Positions 9,696 through 21,050 of a stretch of DNA of 64,000 nucleotides are shown here, piece by piece. Positions within the stretch are counted from its first letter, which is position 1. Each line of letters begins with the position of its first letter. This stretch comes from Brachypterus glaber (taxonomy: Eukaryota > Arthropoda > Insecta > Coleoptera > Kateretidae): contig OY294044.1 in the NCBI GenBank assembly GCA_958510825.1, positions 72,428,095 to 72,492,094 on the forward strand, written 5' to 3'. A program made the position numbers and the translations under genes. The notes under the pieces are model-generated. The model saw nothing but the letters and a program-made list of their open reading frames with translations. It was not told the origin of the DNA and searched no databases.

Positions 9696-12507
9696 TTGTA
9701 ACTTTAATGAGTTTTTAACATATTTAGGTAGCATAAATATTCAAAATATAGACATTATAATATTATCTGAAACGTGGAAAATTTTTGATCTAAACAATTA
9801 TAATATAACCAATTTTAATATATATTATAATAAATCGTACTTCAATCAAAATGATGGTACTATAGTGTATGTGAATAATAAACTTAACTTCGAGGTTGAT
9901 ACAGTAGAATTTAGGCAATTTAGAATGTTACGTTTAAAGGGTTCTATTAAAAATATAACCTACGGTATTACGGCTGGATATAGACCTAGCGGTTCTAGCG
10001 AAGATTTATTTCTAGAGTATCTAAATACTTACTTACATAACTTAAAAAAATGCGATGTAGAAATTTTATCAGGTGATATAAACTTTAATACCTTAGACCA
10101 AAAAAATGATAATGTAAATGAATACCTAAATCTACTGTATCAACATGGAATGTTACAGTACATTACAGTACCAACAAGAAAGCAACATGACTCACAATCT
10201 TGTATAGACCATTTTTTTGTTGGTTTTAACAAAATCAATTTAACTAAAAACTTGATTTGTAAAAGTTATCTTTTTGAAAATAAAATGACTGATCATGATT
10301 GGATTTTCCTCAATATATCAGGTGACAATCAAAACATACCCAAAGTTATCCCGGTAAAACAAAAAAAAATAAATTTTGAAAACCTAAAGAATGATTTAAA
10401 TAAAGAATCATGGCTAAATGTTTTAAATTGTAATGATCCTGAAACAGCCTATAATAATTTTTATCAAAAATTTCAATTTCATTTACAAAATAACACTGAT
10501 ATAATTACTATAAAAAATAATCATATAAAAAAACTGAAACCTTGGATAACTTTGGGTTTGATTAATTCAATTAGACACCGTGACAAATTAAAAAAAAAGT
10601 TACTAAAAAATTACAGTACAGAGGCTGAAATAGAGTACAAGAATTATCGCAATTTTTTACGTAATTTAATCAATATAACAAAAACCAATTTTTACAAAAG
10701 TGAGTTGGGGAACGCAAAAAATACAAAACAAGTTTGGAATGTAGTAAATGAAGTGTCTAATAAAAAAGCAAGGTCTGTGGAACAGTTCAATATAAAAAAT
10801 AATGAGGGCAATTTAATAGAGTCTGATACGGAAAAGGCTAATTTTTTTAACAATTATTTTACAAATGTGGGTAAAAAAATGATAAAAAATATAAAGAAAA
10901 GCCGCAAAAAATTCGTAAACGTAAATCACGAAATATACACATCTTTTTTCTTGAAGCCAGCTAACAAAAAAGAACTTTTAAATTATATCTCAGATTTAAA
11001 AATTAAATCAAGTAGTGGGCCCGATGGTATTACTGCAAAAACAATAAAAACAATTCATTCAGAATTATTGTCCCCGCTACTACACATTATTAATCTCATT
11101 ATGAGTTCAGGTAAAATACCATCTTTAATGAAGGAATCAGTTATTACACCCGTTTTTAAAGCTGGCTCTAAAAGTGAGGCCACCAATTACCGCCCTATAT
11201 CGGTAATAAATAACTTTGCAAAGATCCTAGAGCAGTGTCTTAAAACTAGACTATTAAACTATTTAGATAAGTATAACATTTTAAGCAGTGAGCAATTTGG
11301 ATTCAGAAAGAACAAATCTACTGAAGATGCAGTCCTGAGTTTGAACAAAATAATTGTAGATGGTCTGAAATCTGGTAAAAAATGTGTCACAATATTTTTG
11401 GATCTTGCTAAAGCTTTTGACACGGTCGATCATGGTATTCTTTTAGAAAAACTTGAGTCGTACCGTGTCAGAGGTGTCGCATTGGAGCTTTTTAAAAATT
11501 ATCTAGCAGGGAGAACGCAACGTGTCAAAATAAATGGTTCTATTAGTAACCCATGCACTGTTACTAGGGGCGTGCCTCAAGGGACAGTGCTGGGACCAAT
11601 TCTATTTATAATATATATTAACGACATTTATAATTTTCAAAATTTAGGTTGTATAGTTTCATACGCAGATGACACTGCAGTAATTCTCCTTGCCGATAAT
11701 TGGGATGATGCTTTTAAAAAAGCTGAAGAATGCATATCCAAATTAAAAATATGGCTGGACCTCAATCTACTAAGTCTTAATATAAGCAAAACTAAATTTA
11801 TAGCTTTCTCACCCACAATTGTTGATCAACCAGATACTACTGAAATAAAAATCCATGAAAATTCCTGTAACAAAATTAATTGTGATTGTCCTAAAATTGG
11901 CAAGACCAGTAGTATCAAATACTTGGGTATTATGGTTGATCAACATTTGAGGTGGAGGGAGCACGTTATTTATCTTACATCAAGGCTTAGGTGCGTTTTA
12001 TTTAAATTCTACCAACTTCGTAATATTCTAAACAGGAAACTGCTAATTATTGTTTATACTGCTCTAGTAGAGTCTTTGCTGAGTTATTGCATTGCTGCGT
12101 GGGGTGGTCTTGGTGAAACTGCACTTTACCCACTTCAAGTTTTACAAAATACACTTTTAAAGGTTTTATTTCGTAAAGATTTTAGATATCCCACTGAACT
12201 ACTCTACACAGAATTAAATGTTTTAAAGATTAGGCAAATTTATGCTTTTCATGCTATTTTGTATACTTGTTTCAATTTAAATAAACCCTCTCATCCCCAT
12301 TTAACAAGACATTTAAATAAAAATTCAGCCCTAATCCCACTTTTTAAAAAATCTTTTATTCAAAAAACAGTTTTCTATTTTGGTCCTAAAATTTTTAATT
12401 TGTTACGTACTAATGTCAGATGTATCACACCTCTAAAAAAACTTAAAAAGGAACTTAAAGTTTATCTTTTAGAAAATCCAAATTTTTTAATCAATGTTTT
12501 TATTTAG
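9661..12507 (+). CDS. LINE ORF2: endonuclease and reverse transcriptase
   Basis: This 948-aa polyprotein cuts target DNA and copies the element RNA at the nick. Residues 1-220 are an apurinic-type endonuclease, with N7 in HLNIRSI, E37 in SETW, D139/N141 in GDINFN, SCIDHFF (about 180-186) and H212 in TDHDW. The reverse transcriptase spans about 440-720, with SSGPDG, NYRPIS, QFGFRKNKST, FLDLAKAFD (D581), GVPQGTVLGP and SYADDT (D670, D671). A C-terminal thumb-like region with YLGIMVD and RLRCVLFKFYQLRN follows. All catalytic residues I can check are present and there is no stop. The chosen ATG puts the endonuclease motif at its usual place near the N terminus. Confidence 0.93.
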   Translation: MKYIHLNIRSINCNFNEFLTYLGSINIQNIDIIILSETWKIFDLNNYNITNFNIYYNKSYFNQNDGTIVYVNNKLNFEVDTVEFRQFRMLRLKGSIKNITYGITAGYRPSGSSEDLFLEYLNTYLHNLKKCDVEILSGDINFNTLDQKNDNVNEYLNLLYQHGMLQYITVPTRKQHDSQSCIDHFFVGFNKINLTKNLICKSYLFENKMTDHDWIFLNISGDNQNIPKVIPVKQKKINFENLKNDLNKESWLNVLNCNDPETAYNNFYQKFQFHLQNNTDIITIKNNHIKKLKPWITLGLINSIRHRDKLKKKLLKNYSTEAEIEYKNYRNFLRNLINITKTNFYKSELGNAKNTKQVWNVVNEVSNKKARSVEQFNIKNNEGNLIESDTEKANFFNNYFTNVGKKMIKNIKKSRKKFVNVNHEIYTSFFLKPANKKELLNYISDLKIKSSSGPDGITAKTIKTIHSELLSPLLHIINLIMSSGKIPSLMKESVITPVFKAGSKSEATNYRPISVINNFAKILEQCLKTRLLNYLDKYNILSSEQFGFRKNKSTEDAVLSLNKIIVDGLKSGKKCVTIFLDLAKAFDTVDHGILLEKLESYRVRGVALELFKNYLAGRTQRVKINGSISNPCTVTRGVPQGTVLGPILFIIYINDIYNFQNLGCIVSYADDTAVILLADNWDDAFKKAEECISKLKIWLDLNLLSLNISKTKFIAFSPTIVDQPDTTEIKIHENSCNKINCDCPKIGKTSSIKYLGIMVDQHLRWREHVIYLTSRLRCVLFKFYQLRNILNRKLLIIVYTALVESLLSYCIAAWGGLGETALYPLQVLQNTLLKVLFRKDFRYPTELLYTELNVLKIRQIYAFHAILYTCFNLNKPSHPHLTRHLNKNSALIPLFKKSFIQKTVFYFGPKIFNLLRTNVRCITPLKKLKKELKVYLLENPNFLINVFI

Positions 12508-12925
12508 TGAATTAAAACTTGCTCACTTTTCTCTGGTACTCCCAGTCTAACAGTCACAAGTTGCTACATTTAAACGGCCCTTTTTTAGATATCCTGATAT
12601 AATATATACTTTTTTTGTTTGTTATCTTATCGTCAGTTCCTACGTAAATAATAATAAATAATTCTCCTCTGTAAAATAAAGTGAATAAATTATTTTTTTC
12701 TTTAAATTAAAAACAAATTTTATTTATAATATTTTTTGTATTAGTTATATTTTGATTAACCTTAGAATAATTAAATTTCTTTATAATTCTCTAAATTTTA
12801 AATTTAAAATGTATTTTTTTGCACACAAACCTAGGTTTAGGCAAAAATCAAAATTTGTATGTATAATTTTGTTAATTATAATTCTAATAAATTCTATTCT
12901 ATTCTAATAAATTCTAATTAATTTC

Positions 12926-14004
12926 TAAAATATCAGCTTTAAATAATTACAGGAGAGTCAGTGGTGTAGCTTGAAAGTTAGGTTATTCTAAAGTTTTATT
13001 TACTGTTTTTTTTTATGATAAATTTTCTTTTTTATAAATTTTTAATATTAAAAAATGGCATGTATATAATCAAATGGTTATCGTTTTGTACACATATAAG
13101 TGAACTTAATTCAGTAATTAATTCACTATAATCATAAATGGTATATGGCTACCATCAATATTACAATGGTAGTTAAAAGAGTTAAAAGAGTTAAAATAGC
13201 GCTTTTTCGTAAGGCCGGGAAATATCGACTCCACCATATTCCACCTATGGGAGTATATTTCTGATGAAGACTATCAGAGGCTAATATAAACGAAAAAAAG
13301 GTTGCATATTTTTGCAAATAGATTCCCCACAATTTAAAAAAAAACGTATGGTTAATTTTTACTGCTTATTTGTAAAATTTATGTATAATAAATTCAATTA
13401 AAATGAAAAATGCGCCATATAGTTTGTACTTTTTATTAAATTTGTAGTATATTAAACAAATCAATGTCCTAGGGTGGGATTTGGGGCAGGGGTGCAGATA
13501 TTTTTTTTCTGGGAGGATTAATTTTTAAATCTTAAAACTTTAGATTATTACCAGTTTAAAACAATTTAGTAAAAAAATTTTACACTGCCCGATTTTTTAC
13601 AAAAAAAAAAAAAAAAAATAGCGGCGTGCAGGCGAAATTATTTTAAAATGACTTTTTTGAGGATTTTCGTCCTTTAAATTAAATTTACTGACCCATTTAG
13701 GTACGTCACTGAATTTTTAATTAGTTATCATTATTTTTTGATAATTATTTGATAAAATTAACAAATTTTCAAAAAAAAACTCTGTATAAATTATAATTTT
13801 ATCTTTATTAATTTAGTTTTACTTGCCCCTAATAAACGGCACTGTACTAAAAATTTTACTTTGTTTTTAAAAACCTTATACATACTACCAAGTTCAAAAA
13901 CTGGTAATGATATACTACTATCAAATTTAAACTTATTTAATAATGTTAAACAAATATTTAAATCCCCCTAGTTTTAAAAATCGTCCTCTCTGCAGCGCCA
14001 GCGC
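12926..14004. other. AT-rich spacer
   Basis: No coding frame with recognisable content. A run of 20 A lies at about 13,599-13,618, followed by a GCGTGCAGGCGAAA motif of the kind found repeatedly at 63,550-63,910. Confidence 0.5.
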
Positions 14005-14680
14005 TAGAATAATATACGGTAGTTTCGAATTTTCAAAAAAAAAATCAAAAATCGTCCTAGACAAAAAATTCTTGGATATAGATTTTTTTCATGAAAAAAT
14101 AAGCAACTTTTTTTTAAATGTCCGTCCGTCCGTCTTACTGGTGTCACGATAACTCAAGAACTAATAATCCGATCGTATGAAATTTTCAGGAAAAATTAAG
14201 TTCTATAAGGGGAAGATCCCTATTATTTTTGAAAGTAATCCCCCCAAAAACAAAAAAGTTATGAGGAGTTAAACTTTTAAAAAAATCGAAAAATGCTGAA
14301 AGAAAATTCCGATTAACGTAATTTTTTCAGGAAAAATTACTTTTATTATAAGGATCAATTCTAAAAAACAATAATAAAAAAACTGAAAAAGTTTGAAATT
14401 TTTTTTAGAAAAATTTTTTTTTTAAGTTTTTTTTTTTCGTTTTTCGCAAAAAGAAATTTACTAAAAAAAAATGAAAAATTGTTCGGATTTTATAAAAACT
14501 TTTTTTTTATATTTTTTTTTTCAAATTTTTTGTTTTTCAAAAAAGCTCTTTTTTAAAAATGTATTTTTTTTTTGTTATTTTTTTTTTGAAAATATTTTGG
14601 AAGTGCAATAACATTTACTGTGAATAATATATAATGGAATGCGTAGCATTACATATCCTCACGGCTTGTTTTTATTTAAA
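14005..14680. repeat. dispersed repeat also present inverted at 7065-7275
   Basis: Includes TACGGTAGTTTCGAATTTTC, a TCCGTCCGTCCGTC tract, and then AAAAAGTTATGAGGAGTTAA. The end (14,595-14,680) matches 6540-6625 and, inverted, 59,480-59,560 (ATATAATGGAATGCGTAGCA). This marks a multi-copy family in the window. Confidence 0.6.
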
Positions 14681-14924
14681 GTGGGAAATCTTTCGAATTT
14701 ACTCATATTCTGTCGAAAAAAGACACCATCTTTAAAAGTTTAAATAGGTTTTCTGATTCTGGTTTTAATGAGGTTTTTAACAGTGTTTTGTTTTGTAAAA
14801 TTGGATCAGGGTGTTTCGAGTTTTTCGATATGTACATACTATCCACCAGATATACCCTATATCCAGAAAGTATATCCCCTGGATATCTAATAGTTATTTT
14901 GTGCTGTCTGGGTACATCATTTTA

Positions 14925-15371
14925 AAGCTTATGAAATTCTCCATTTAACTATATATTTTTTAATTTTTTTAATTTTTTTTTTTTTTGGGTTTAAAATAGG
15001 GTTGAAAATGGGTATTTTTGTCAAAATTTCTCTAAAAAAAACATTTTTTTTTAATTACTAATTTCATCATGAAAAAACGTAAATTATGCTTTTAAACTAA
15101 TTTTTATTGACAAATAAAAATTTACAAAAAAAACTTGAAAAATCGCATTTTTTAGCAATAAAATTGAAAAATCAAAACTTTAAAAAAATTAAAAAATACA
15201 TATATAGCCCAATAGAGATCTGCTTTAAAATGATGTATCACACAAGAGCTAAAAGTATCAAATATATGCTAATAGATAGTTTAAGTTGTCTTATTTAAAA
15301 GTTCTAAATTTGAAGTCGATATCTCAACTCGTAAAAAAGTTAAGAGGGGGTGACTTTTGGACCGCTCTGTA
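14925..15371. mobile_element. MITE, family A, second copy
   Basis: The right terminus GACTTTTGGACCGCTCTG ends at 15,371 and is followed by TATA. The inner sequence matches 1,621-3,000, including AAAGTATCAAATATATGCTA and GAAGTCGATATCTCAACTCG. The left terminus is missing or too degraded to place. Confidence 0.65.
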
Positions 15372-17081
15372 TAATGATATCACAGGCCCACAAAAACAAG
15401 TGATCTGCGCCATGGATAAGAAGACACTAACGTCTACGTCCCACATTTAACTCGGTCTTTCGCGCTGTTGCCAAATTGTGCAATTTAATTTATCTTTGGT
15501 TTTTGGTTGTTTTGGTGTTTTTTTTTTACTTTAGTTTTTGGTTGTTTTGGTGTTTTTTGCGTTCACAAACTTTACAGAATGGGTTAAAAAAACTTACAAG
15601 TCATTTTTGTTCTTTTTTTTCTTCTTTTTAATCCAAAGCGATGCAGAACTTCGAATTATTTTAAAAACATCTTTGATCAATGCTTTTTCTAATGGTACGC
15701 TACATGCATCGAAAAACTTTAAGTACCTTATTAAAAAACGCAAAATTCTTAGTACAGTAAAAATGAAGTAAAAAGTTTCATGACCTGGAAAAAATTGCAC
15801 ACTGGAATTTGTCTTGCTAAATGTTATCAGGACCATTTGGAAGGTCTAAAACCAAAAAAGTGACCTCCCCTCCCTTTTGCTTTAGCGCCGTCTTGAAAAA
15901 TTGAGCGCGAACGTTCAAGCGTTCTGACTCGGTAACTACTTGAGATAATTGCATGAATGAAACAGTTTTTTGCGTGTTTTTTTTTTAAGCTCTACAATTT
16001 TTACATTTACAACTTTCCGAAAAACTATCACCCATGGGGAAGAAATAGCGAAAGACTGTTTAGTGATAACTTCGGCTTCCTCTACCGCTCGAAATCATTG
16101 TTATTATAAAATATATTGATTTAAATTTGAACAACATTTGACCCTCATTAGTGACTAATTTTATAAAAAAAAAATGATTTGATTTTAACGCATAGGTCAA
16201 TTTTCTCTAAAAAAAATACCTTTTTTTGGAGAGCAAAACTCTAGAGATGTTAAGAAAAACCATGATATTTGCGTGAAACTATAGGTATCCAACTCTTTAG
16301 TTCTATGGTATTTTCCACAGAATAACGATGCACCCGCTTGCTAGATCAATTATAGCGAAGGACAGATATTTAACAACATTTTGGAACTTTTATAATGTGG
16401 GGTGAAAAAGTGATATTTTTCTATTTTTTAATTAGAAATTAGTTTTTTGCCATTTTTTCGTTAACGGTGATAGGTATTATCAAAATTTAAAAACTATAAC
16501 TTAATACTTAACTTTTGCTAAAAAAAAGATTTCTTATTTTTTTTGTCAAAAATGAGCTAAGCGCCAAAAATAGTCTGACAAATATTTTTTTGGTAACTAC
16601 GCAATCTTTATTAAAAATATATAAAAAGCTATTTTTTAACAATTTTGTTATTTTAAGTTTTTTTAGGCGAATTTGTGAAGTTTGTGAGCGCACCAATTAT
16701 TTTGCTGGATTACATCTAAAAACATTATCATCATTAAATAACAAACATACATTAAGGATGCCAACAAAAATTATTTTTAGTGGAAAGTACAAAAGGAAAA
16801 AAATATACAGGGAAAAGAAGGTAAAATAATGCGATATTTTCATGAATACTGAAAAAAATTTATAACCTATAACCTTGAGTCTACGGTCAAATCGAATTAA
16901 GAAAACATGTTGGAAATTACCTAATATATCACCCTGCCAAGTTTGCCATACTCCCTACCAAACACCCTGTATATGTCGTATTTTATTTATAATGACATAT
17001 TATTTCCTTAACCTAATAAATTTAAAATTATGACATATATACAGTGTGTACTAATAAAAATAAATAAATTTATATACAGAG
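15372..17081. other. spacer, no gene seen
   Basis: Contains a two-copy TTTTTGGTTGTTTTGGTGTTTT repeat with a period near 50 bp (about 15,497-15,560). Overlapping short frames on both strands (15,538-15,836 and 16,508-16,829) carry no motif and are composed mostly of F, K, L and N. Confidence 0.5.
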
Positions 17082-17446
17082 ACGTTAATTAAACGAGTAG
17101 AGAAGTAAAAGGGGAGAGAAGTAAAATAATAGAGACGTGAAAGAGCAGAGATGTAAAAAAGTAGAGATGTGAGTGCGCTAAGCCAAAGGTTAGGGGTTCC
17201 CTTTCAAATAAGACCAACCGACAGACCCTGTCAAAATGGCAGTTCAAGATCATATTTTGTAACGTTAATTAAACGAGTAGAGAAGTAAAAGGGGAGAGAA
17301 GTAAAATAATAGAGACGTGAAAGAGCAGAGATGTAAAAAAGTAGAGATGTGAGTGCGCTAAGCCAAAGGTTAGGGGTTCCCTTTCAAATAAGACCAACCG
17401 ACAGACCCTGTCAAAATGGCAGTTCAAGATCATATTTTGTAACGTT
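17082..17446. repeat. perfect 180-bp tandem duplication
   Basis: 17,082-17,261 and 17,262-17,441 are identical base for base, from ACGTTAATTAAACGAGTAGA to CATATTTTGTA, with a partial third start (ACGTTT). Within the unit, TAGAGA(A/C)GT motifs recur. Diverged relatives of the unit end (CAGTTCATATTTTG, then AAACGCC) continue to about 17,710. Confidence 0.95.
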
Positions 17447-17710
17447 TAAACGCCTCGATCTAAAAATATGACATTTGGTATGACTCATGGTATGCTCTTT
17501 GCAAAAAGTTCAATCCACCCACCTTTCATAGTGAAAGTTCAAGGTTATATGCATGGTTATGTTTCCAACTTTTAAACGTAGGTACCGACCGAGAAACATA
17601 AAATTTGGTATTGGTGGCCTTTATATCAAGACCAATGGACCTATCTATTAAAATCACAGTTTCAGTTCATATTTTGCTAACTTATAAACGCCCTGGTCGA
17701 GAAACACGAA

Positions 17711-18280
17711 AGAAAGAAAACAAGATATAAAGTGGCAAAGTTTTAGAACAAAAAACACGGAAAATATGACAAGAATAAGTTTTAATCATTTAATACATTT
17801 ATTTTAGTTTCTATAAATAAATAATTAGTTTTATTGCTCAACAGTAAAAAACACCACTAACACTACTAGCAGGACAGAAATACAATGCTCAGTAAAAAAG
17901 CTTTCCCATTTACCACCCCCATGCGTGAAAATGATTTGTTATTATCACGAAAATTACCCCCGCCCCTCGGGTGGTGGATTTAGAATTTTTTTATGATCAA
18001 ATTCAGTTTTAGCTACCTCAAAACCATCATATACCATTTTTCACGAAAATTACCCTTGACCCCCGGGGATGGATGTAGAAAATATGTATTCTTCGACCCC
18101 AGAAACACCCTTATATACAAATTTTGACGAAAACATTTAAAACATTTAAAAATATTTACCCTCCTCCATCGATGTTCCTTCAGTACGCCCCTGGTCCTAT
18201 TCTGTTACACATCTAGTTTAAAAAAAGATATCTGTGATAAATTAAACAAATAATTAAACTAATGAGACCGAACGAAACTA
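17711..18280. other. spacer, no gene seen
   Basis: Repeated short texts such as CACGAAAATTACCCC (about 17,946 and 18,038) suggest a decayed tandem unit. No coding potential. Confidence 0.4.
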
Positions 18281-18486
18281 TGGTCTGTTTCATCAAGCAA
18301 GAGAGTAAATTAAAAATCGCACAGTGAATATTTTAAAAAACAGATTCGAATATTGGATGTGCGAATATACTGCGTAGTTTATTTTATAAAAATAACTATA
18401 TTCTATACCCAAACATAGTCAAACCTGTTGTAAAAATATTTACTGTGCGATTTTTAATTTACTCTCTTGCTTGATGAAACAGACCA
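18281..18486. mobile_element. 206-bp MITE with TA target duplication
   Basis: TGGTCTGTTTCATCAAGCAA at the left is exactly mirrored at the right (18,436-18,486), with arms of about 50 bp, and TA flanks each end. High arm identity points to recent movement. The TA flank suggests a Tc1/mariner-type source transposase. Confidence 0.88.
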
Positions 18487-18928
18487 TAATTCGAGTCGTT
18501 TTTGAACGCTTTTTTCTACCGAACCGCTAACTAGAAAATAAAAAAATATTTATTTTTTCAAAAGAATTTAGAAAACTACCGGCATGAAGTTTAATTATAT
18601 TTTGACGACAACCTGAGTGAAAGTCAGAAATAATAAATAATGTTCACGATAATGTAATCAATTTGATTAGCGTTTTGCTTTTCAAGTGCAAAATTTATTT
18701 AACAACGAATATGATGCAATAGGGTGGTCCAAAAAAAATTGATTTAGTTAATACTTTCTATTAATCATAATCATAATCATAATCATATTTATTTGGTGAT
18801 ATACAAAGTAGTATTTACACAAGTCATTTTTTTATAATAATACAAGTAGAAATACAAGCAACATTCAAAACTCAGGCATTTAAAACCTTGAGTAACATTA
18901 AAAAACTTAAGTATTTAAAATATATATA

Positions 18929-18944
18929 CAATATATATATAAAT

Positions 18945-19025
<81 letters not shown>

Positions 19026-19031
19026 TATATT
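18929..19031. repeat. TA/CATATA microsatellite
   Basis: Nearly pure TA dinucleotide run, edged on both sides by ACACATATATAT. It lies in the 3' UTR of the minus-strand LINE and breaks the similarity between strands, so the matching open frames on both strands here are artefacts. Confidence 0.95.
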
Positions 19032-19087
19032 TTATTGAAAACTCCAGCACTGAAAACCAAGCAGAAATGCATACTGATAAAATAATA

Positions 19088-20382
19088 TTAAAAATACCCA
19101 GAGAGAGTAGAGTTAACATTAAAATTCAAAAATTCTTCTATTGAAAAAAAAGCATTCGATATTAAAAAACCTTTAACGATAGTTTTAAACTTTGCCACTG
19201 GAAGAGAGCGATGGGAAGGAGGAAGTTTATTGAAAAACTTGAAGCCATAGTAGTTCAGACCATTTTCTGACTTTGAAAGCCTAAGAAATTTCGGACGAAT
19301 ATCACCTTTTGAACGAGAGTCATACCTGTGTATATCCTCACCTCTAGAGATTTTGTTATTAAACTGGACAGAATGGGCATGCAGAAGACAGTTATAAATA
19401 AAGAGAGAAGGAAATGTTAGAATTTTCAGTTCAATAAATTTCTCCCTGCACTCATCCCTGTATACCACACCCCCAAGTATTCTTACAGCTCTTCTTTGCA
19501 TGGCGAATACCCTGTCACTGGATGAACAATCCCCCCAAACAATTACGCCGTAATTTAAAATTGAATCAATAAGGCCAAAATATGCTGTTCTTAGTACTGT
19601 ATGGGACACAGTGTCCTTTAAGGTGCGTAGACAGAATACCTGTTTTGCTAGTCTGGATGTTACCTGGTCAACATGTGGTTTCCAAGTTAACATAGGGTCA
19701 ATGGTAATCCCTAAGAATCTTACACTAGAGGCTCCCTCAAAACCTTCTCTATTTCTTAGCGTGAACAGCATTTTCTCGGTCTTTGATTCATTCAGTGACA
19801 GGCCATTCGCCGCAAACCAGTTTGAAGCGATCGACTGCGCCAAAGCAGCCCACTCTATAACCTGAAAAAGATTTTCACCCTTAACTGTAATTGTCGTATC
19901 GTCAGCAAAATGAATACAGTCCGCAAAAGGAAGGCAATTAATAAAATCATTTATATATATTAAGAAGAATAATGGCCCTAATATTGACCCTTGTGAGACG
20001 CCTATATTGATAACTCTTTCTCCTGACATTTTTCCGTTTACTTCTACAATTTGAGTTCGGTTTGACAGATAAGACTCGATAAATTTTAAAGCAAGATCAC
20101 TAAAATTATATTTTTTCAATTTTTTCAGTAGAGTGGGATGGTCAACGCAGTCGAACGGTTTTGTTAGGTCTAGAAGCGAGGATAATGAGAAATGACCCTC
20201 CTCAAAACTTTTTAAAGTAAGCGTAACAAATTCCGCTATTGCATTGGTTGTATTTCTCCTCTTCCGAAAGCCGAATTGCTTGTCGGAAAATAAATTGTTT
20301 TCTTCAAAAAAACTTAAAATTCGTTTATAAAGTGCTTTTTCGACCACCTTAGAAACTACTGGCAACAAGGAAATAGGTCGTG
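19088..20382 (-). pseudogene. LINE reverse transcriptase, N-terminally truncated
   Basis: About 430 residues remain of a normal ORF2 of roughly 900-1000. The remaining part starts at RPISLLPV, then QFGFRKRRNTTNA, LLDLTKPFDCVDH (usually FLDLSKAFDCVDH), GVSQGSILGP (usually GVPQG), FADDT, SVRFLGI and a complete C-terminal region ending near the 3' UTR. The endonuclease and the start of the polymerase are missing. The A-to-P and P-to-S changes in two core blocks suggest decay, although the frame is open. The motif style (DCVDH, FADDT) is Jockey/CR1-like and differs from the LINE at 9661. Confidence 0.88.
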
Positions 20383-20461
20383 GTTAGAGCGCCCGTAGAG
20401 TAAAAATTTGTATAGTCAATCCTAATAGGTACTTTTAGGGCCCTAAAAACCCTAAAATCAT

Positions 20462-20811
20462 GCAAATATCGATAAAATTCGTATAAAACCAGCCCTAGTA
20501 TTTGTAATTTTATAAAACTTAAAAGCCTTGATATCTATATATATTTTTTTGAGTATAAAAATAAGCCTGAAAATTCTTAGCCTGATTAAAAGTTTCTAAC
20601 CCGTGCCAACATAACATAAAAAATGCACTTTTTCGGAATTTAGGGGTAATTTCGGGGCCGTGTTTGCACGGGTTAGAAACTTTTGATCAGGCTAAGATTT
20701 TTCAGGTTTATTTTGATACTCAAAAAGAAAAAATATAGATATCAAGGTTTTTAAATTTTATAAAACTACAAACACTAGGGCTGGATTTATACGAATTTTA
20801 TCGATATTTGC
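20462..20811. mobile_element. long-hairpin MITE
   Basis: Two arms of about 155 bp in inverted order: GCAAATATCGATAAAATTCG on the left and CGAATTTTATCGATATTTGC on the right. They enclose a short loop near 20,610-20,670. ACCCGTGC and GCACGGGTTAG are the inner edges of the arms. It lies just upstream of the truncation point of the neighbouring LINE. Confidence 0.82.
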
Positions 20812-20837
20812 GTAAAAATTTTTTTTCCTTGTACACC

Positions 20838-21050
20838 TATCCAACAATCTTCTACAATCCTTGACAATTCCTTCTTTCACAATCAGCTGCAATCCTCCAG
20901 AACCCTCCACAATCATCTACAATCTTCCACAATCATCTGAAATCGTCCCACAATCTTTAACTATCTTCATTAAAATTTTGTACAATCTTTTTGACAATCT
21001 TTGACAATCTTTCACAATCCTTTGATTTTCACAATCCTTGTACACTTTTT
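20838..21050. repeat. degenerate ACAATC minisatellite
   Basis: About 15-20 imperfect copies of a unit of 10-13 bp around CACAATCTTC / CACAATCATCTA, with TTTGACAATC variants at the end. The copies are strongly strand-biased (C and A on the plus strand, almost no G). No coding frame. Confidence 0.75.

Larger units (their letters stand above)
8627..12925 (+). mobile_element. non-LTR retrotransposon (CR1/Jockey-type LINE), two ORFs
   Basis: An ORF1 with coiled-coil character, an ORF2 with endonuclease and reverse transcriptase, and a 3' end finishing in irregular TTCTA repeats (about 12,885-12,925) form a complete LINE body. Both ORFs are uninterrupted, so the copy is probably young. A repeat tail instead of a plain poly(A) is usual in the CR1/L2/Jockey group. 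A related but truncated copy sits at 27,628-28,520. The 5' boundary is unknown and no target-site duplication was found by eye. Confidence 0.85.
18766..20382 (-). mobile_element. 5'-truncated LINE with GATTAT tail
   Basis: On the minus strand this runs from inside the reverse transcriptase, through a 3' UTR, to a tail of ATGATT repeats (about 18,766-18,791) preceded by AAATAAAT. A long TA microsatellite (about 18,929-19,031) lies in the 3' UTR. Truncation at about 20,382 falls just before the conserved RPIS block, typical of incomplete target-primed reverse transcription. Confidence 0.85.

Noticed and set aside
16508..16829. Pair of overlapping frames of about 62 and 104 codons
   Set aside because: Low-complexity F/K/L/N composition, present on both strands, with no recognisable domain or splice context.
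18888..19119. Three overlapping frames with Y/I repeats on both strands
   Set aside because: They are translations of a TA microsatellite.
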